This document shows, piece after piece, positions 61,588-64,000 of a DNA stretch of 64,000 nt. Below the pieces are notes generated by a model that was not told the origin of the DNA, searched no databases, and saw only the letters and a list, made by a program, of their open reading frames with translations. The DNA is from Rhodoferax sp. OV413 (lineage in GTDB: Bacteria > Pseudomonadota > Gammaproteobacteria > Burkholderiales > Burkholderiaceae_C), in NCBI RefSeq assembly GCF_900104385.1, contig NZ_FNJA01000002.1:1-64000 (forward strand), in the 5' to 3' direction. Position numbers and translations under genes: made by a program. Position 1 is the first letter of the stretch. Each line of letters opens with the position of its first letter.

Positions 61588-61700
61588 GGCTCACCCCCAG
61601 GCTTGCCCACTGCGTGTGGCAGCGCCAACCCCCTTGCAGGGGGCGATACCAGCGGCACGGCAAAGCCGGTTCCGCGGTATCCCACGAGGGGGCGTTGCTG
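61588..61700. repeat. Second dispersed-type repeat with nested hairpins
   Basis: A GC-rich block after the binding-protein stop: CCCCC (61629-61633) pairs with GGGGG (61639-61643), and GATACC (61645-61650) pairs with GGTATC (61676-61681) around GGC/GCC. From memory such blocks recur in Comamonadaceae genomes, but only one copy is in this window. Confidence 0.45.
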
Positions 61701-61717
61701 CGCTCGCCTCGTTTGGG

Positions 61718-61757
61718 GGCATTCCTTTCACTTCCCTGGTGATGTGAAAGGAATGCC
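61718..61757. other. 14-bp perfect intercistronic hairpin
   Basis: GGCATTCCTTTCAC (61718-61731) and GTGAAAGGAATGCC (61744-61757) enclose a 12-base loop. It separates the binding-protein gene from the permease genes; there is no T tract after it. Confidence 0.85.
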
Positions 61758-61773
61758 GGAAATTTAAATGAAA

Positions 61774-61826
61774 TCGGGTTCTAGCGCATATTTCACCTGC
61801 GCTGGCAGCTACGATTTTGATAGTAA
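61774..61826. repeat. Dispersed palindromic repeat, copy 15
   Basis: GGGTTCTAGCGCATATTTCACC...TGCGCTGGCAGCTACG, then GATTTTGATAG, directly before the permease gene. Confidence 0.75.
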
Positions 61827-61841
61827 CGTGGACACATACCC

Positions 61842-62753
61842 ATGAGCACACCTAGCGCCCCACTCCCTTCGCCGACGCCCGCGCCGGGCCGCAGCCTGTC
61901 TGCCTGGTGGCAGGCTACGCCGTTGACGGCGGTGTTTGCGGTGTTCTTTCTGGTGCCGCTGGCGCTGATCATCATGGTCAGCTTCTGGGACTTCAACGAG
62001 TACGAGCTGCTGCCCGGCTTCACCTTCAAGAACTACATCTCCATCTTCGACGGCTGCGGCAATACCGTCGAGATGTGCACCACGCTGAAGACCTATTTGT
62101 CGACCTTCAAGTTCTGCCTGATGGTCTGGCTGATTACCCTGGTGCTGGGCTTTGCGGTGTCGTACTTTCTGGCCTTCCACATCCGCTCGTCGGGCATGCA
62201 GACGCTGCTGTTTGTGCTGTGCACGATTCCGTTCTGGACCTCGAACGTGATCCGCATGATCTCCTGGGTGCCGCTGCTGGGCCGCAATGGGCTGGTGAAC
62301 CAGGGGCTGGTGGGCGCGGGCATCGTGGACCAGCCGATAGAGTGGCTGCTGTTCTCCGACTTCTCGGTGACCCTGGCCTTTGTGCACCTCTACACCATGT
62401 TCATGATCGTGCCCATCTTCAACTCGATGATGCGCATAGACCGCAGCCTGCTGGAAGCCGCCAACGACAGTGGCGCCACCGGCTGGCAAACCCTGTGGAA
62501 CGTGGTGGTGCCGCTGTGCCGCACTGGCATCATCATCGGCTCGATCTTCGTCATCACCATCGTGATGGGCGACTTCGTCACCGTCGGCGTGATGGGCGGC
62601 CAGCAGATCGCGTCCATCGGCAAGATCATTCAGGTGCAGACCTCGTACCTGCAGTTCCCACTGGCCGCCGCCAACGCGGTGATCCTGCTGGCCATCGTCT
62701 TGATGATCATCTGGGCGCTAACCCGCTTGGTCGACATCCGCAAGGAGCTCTAA
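61842..62753 (+). CDS. ABC transporter permease (PotB type)
   Basis: A 303-residue inner-membrane permease with about six helices and the EAA loop LLEAANDSGATGWQTLWNVVV (about 204-224), the site that contacts the ATPase. It is the first permease of the polyamine-type importer. It is followed at 62756 by the second permease, 2 bases after its stop. Confidence 0.94.
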   Translation: MSTPSAPLPSPTPAPGRSLSAWWQATPLTAVFAVFFLVPLALIIMVSFWDFNEYELLPGFTFKNYISIFDGCGNTVEMCTTLKTYLSTFKFCLMVWLITLVLGFAVSYFLAFHIRSSGMQTLLFVLCTIPFWTSNVIRMISWVPLLGRNGLVNQGLVGAGIVDQPIEWLLFSDFSVTLAFVHLYTMFMIVPIFNSMMRIDRSLLEAANDSGATGWQTLWNVVVPLCRTGIIIGSIFVITIVMGDFVTVGVMGGQQIASIGKIIQVQTSYLQFPLAAANAVILLAIVLMIIWALTRLVDIRKEL

Positions 62754-62755
62754 AA

Positions 62756-63634
62756 ATGTCTGAAAAACGCGCTCCCGGCTTCCTGCCCCTGGCCATCGTC
62801 TTCGCCCTGTTCGTGCTGTTCATGTACGGGCCGATGCTCGTCATCTTCATCCTCAGCTTCCAAGGCCCAGAAGGCGGCCTGACCTTTCCGCTGCGCGGGG
62901 TCTCGTTGCACTGGTTCTACAAGCTCGCCGAAGGCCTGGGCGTGGTGGACATTGGCGCGGCACTGCGCCGATCGCTGGCCCTGGGCCTGGCGGTGATGGC
63001 CTGCACCGTGGTGTTCTCGGTGCTCGCTGGCCTGGCCTTCCGCAAGAAGCTGGCGGGCGGCAATACGCTGTTTTTCATCGTCATCGCCAGCCTGATCATG
63101 CCGTCCATCATCGTCTCGCTGGGCATAGGACTGGAGTTCCGTTTGCTCGATGGCGGCATCAAATGGGCGCTTGAATTCCTGGGCATGCAAGACACCTTGG
63201 ACGGCTACGGCACCGCGCTCGGTCTGTTCACCTCGGCCCTGGGAGCGCACCTGACCTGGACCCTGCCCTTCGGCCTGCTGATCATGTTTGCCATCTTCAA
63301 CCGCTTCAACCCGGCCTATGAAGAAGCCGCGCGCGACCTGGGTGCCACGCCCTGGCAGAGCTTCCGGCATGTGGTGTTGCCGTTGATCGCGCCCTCGGTG
63401 GTCGGCATCGGCATGTTCGGCTTCACGCTCAGCTGGGACGAAATCGCCCGCACCTCGCAGGCGATTGGCGACGTCAACACCTTGCCGCTAGAGCTGCAAG
63501 GCCTGACCACCACCGTCACCACGCCGTCGATCTACGCGGTCGGCACGGTGACCACCGTGGTGTCCTTCATCGTGATGGGCATTACCTTGCTACTCGTAAA
63601 ATTCTTGGGACGCAAACAAAAAGGCCGTTCATAG
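62756..63634 (+). CDS. ABC transporter permease (PotC type)
   Basis: A 292-residue permease with about six helices and the EAA loop YEEAARDLGATPWQSFRHVV (about 184-203). It starts 2 bases after the first permease and ends at the base where the GntR gene begins (TAGTG overlap by one base), so the operon continues into the regulator. Confidence 0.94.
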   Translation: MSEKRAPGFLPLAIVFALFVLFMYGPMLVIFILSFQGPEGGLTFPLRGVSLHWFYKLAEGLGVVDIGAALRRSLALGLAVMACTVVFSVLAGLAFRKKLAGGNTLFFIVIASLIMPSIIVSLGIGLEFRLLDGGIKWALEFLGMQDTLDGYGTALGLFTSALGAHLTWTLPFGLLIMFAIFNRFNPAYEEAARDLGATPWQSFRHVVLPLIAPSVVGIGMFGFTLSWDEIARTSQAIGDVNTLPLELQGLTTTVTTPSIYAVGTVTTVVSFIVMGITLLLVKFLGRKQKGRS

Positions 63635-64000
63635 TGTCCACCGCTCCCGTTCCCGCGCTCAGCGATACCGAGATTTACGAGCGCATCGTCTCCGCCATCC
63701 TGGACCACCGGCTGCAGCCCGGCACCAAGCTGGTCGAAGACAAGCTGGGCGCGGCCTTTGGCGTATCGCGCACCCGCATCCGGCCGGTGCTGGTGCGCCT
63801 GGCGAATGAGCAAATCGTGACCATGACGCCGAACCGCGGCGCCTGGGTGGCCCAGCCCACCGCGCAGGAAGCCCGTGAAGTCTTTGAAGCCCGCCGCCTG
63901 GTCGAACCACCGCTGTTGGAGCGTTTCATGGCCGTGGCCACGGCAGAAGACATCGCCGCCCTGGCCCGCTTTATTACCGAAGAAGAAGGCGCGCGGGCCA
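63634..64000 (+). CDS. GntR-family regulator (FadR/FCD type), 5' part
   Basis: GTG 63634 overlaps the permease stop by one base. The visible 122 residues are a GntR winged HTH (YERIVSAILDHRLQPGTKLV; GVSRTRIRPVLVRLANEQIV) and the start of an FCD domain (EVFEARRLVEPPLLERFMAV). The frame is still open at the window end. It probably regulates the importer operon it ends. Confidence 0.9.
   Translation, partial: MSTAPVPALSDTEIYERIVSAILDHRLQPGTKLVEDKLGAAFGVSRTRIRPVLVRLANEQIVTMTPNRGAWVAQPTAQEAREVFEARRLVEPPLLERFMAVATAEDIAALARFITEEEGARA

Noticed and set aside
1-64000. CRISPR arrays, tRNA and rRNA genes
   Set aside because: No regular direct repeats with spacers of even length, no cloverleaf with CCA end and no conserved rRNA segment were recognised by eye.

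Overview
The window is high-GC chromosomal DNA from a betaproteobacterium, most likely family Comamonadaceae (Rhodoferax/Polaromonas/Acidovorax-like). Three things point there: several periplasmic solute-binding proteins of the Bug/TctC family, many LysR regulators, and the mnmG-rsmG-lysE-parA-hydrolase-parB block. A short palindromic intergenic repeat also recurs about 16 times. No rRNA, tRNA or CRISPR array was seen. Family calls were made by reading the sequence, without a database search.

Layout. 1-313: 3' end of an IS30-family insertion sequence, directly upstream of phenylalanine catabolism genes (phhB, phhA; 359-1580). 1.7-10.7 kb: a tandem AAA+ ATPase, small membrane proteins, GTP-dependent PEP carboxykinase (pckG) with a strong terminator, a LysR regulator, a metallophosphoesterase and a TetR regulator. 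11.1-12.8 kb: an AT-rich leader followed by an unusual trio, an Ala/Ser-rich protein, a lipoprotein and an orphan flagellar L-ring (FlgH-like) protein. 12.8-15.1 kb: argP-like regulator and D-amino-acid dehydrogenase (dadA). 15.1-22.5 kb: a mandelate/benzoylformate catabolic cluster (LysR, benzoylformate decarboxylase, aldehyde dehydrogenase, FMN-dependent 2-hydroxyacid dehydrogenase, two Bug proteins). 22.5-26.8 kb: a GAF/multi-PAS diguanylate cyclase, a remnant of a third Bug gene, and a probably acquired coiled-coil membrane protein. 27-33.7 kb: three LysR regulators, a Rossmann reductase, a 2OG-Fe(II) oxygenase and a tartrate/D-malate dehydrogenase with its own Bug protein. 33.7-38.8 kb: omega-amino-acid transaminase, EamA transporter, thioesterase, cobalamin adenosyltransferase and FAD-linked D-lactate/glycolate-type oxidase. 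38.8-43.9 kb: a CsgG-like lipoprotein with a peptidoglycan-binding domain, a methyltransferase, parB, a small hydrolase and parA. 43.9-47.2 kb: LysE-type exporter, rsmG, mnmG. 47.4-54.9 kb: FMN reductase, DUF2164 and DUF808 proteins, ZntB-like transporter, a FliD-like protein, an NlpC/P60 lipoprotein and a ThuA-Gfo/Idh/MocA pair. 55-59 kb: AraC regulator, FMN reductase, old yellow enzyme and DsbA/FrnE. 59.2-64 kb: a polyamine-type ABC importer ending in the start of a GntR regulator, cut by the window edge.

How it works together. The mandelate cluster forms a complete (S)-mandelate to benzoate route with one divergent LysR regulator. ParA and ParB lie 1.4 kb apart, and four parS-like 16-mers lie nearby: two in mnmG, one in rsmG and one about 6.4 kb further on. 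This marks an origin-proximal segregation locus. A 400-bp intergenic region at 58.0-58.4 kb also carries four DnaA-box-like 9-mers. The dispersed repeat is not merely intergenic: copies supply the last codons and stop codons of at least four genes and the start of one Bug signal peptide.
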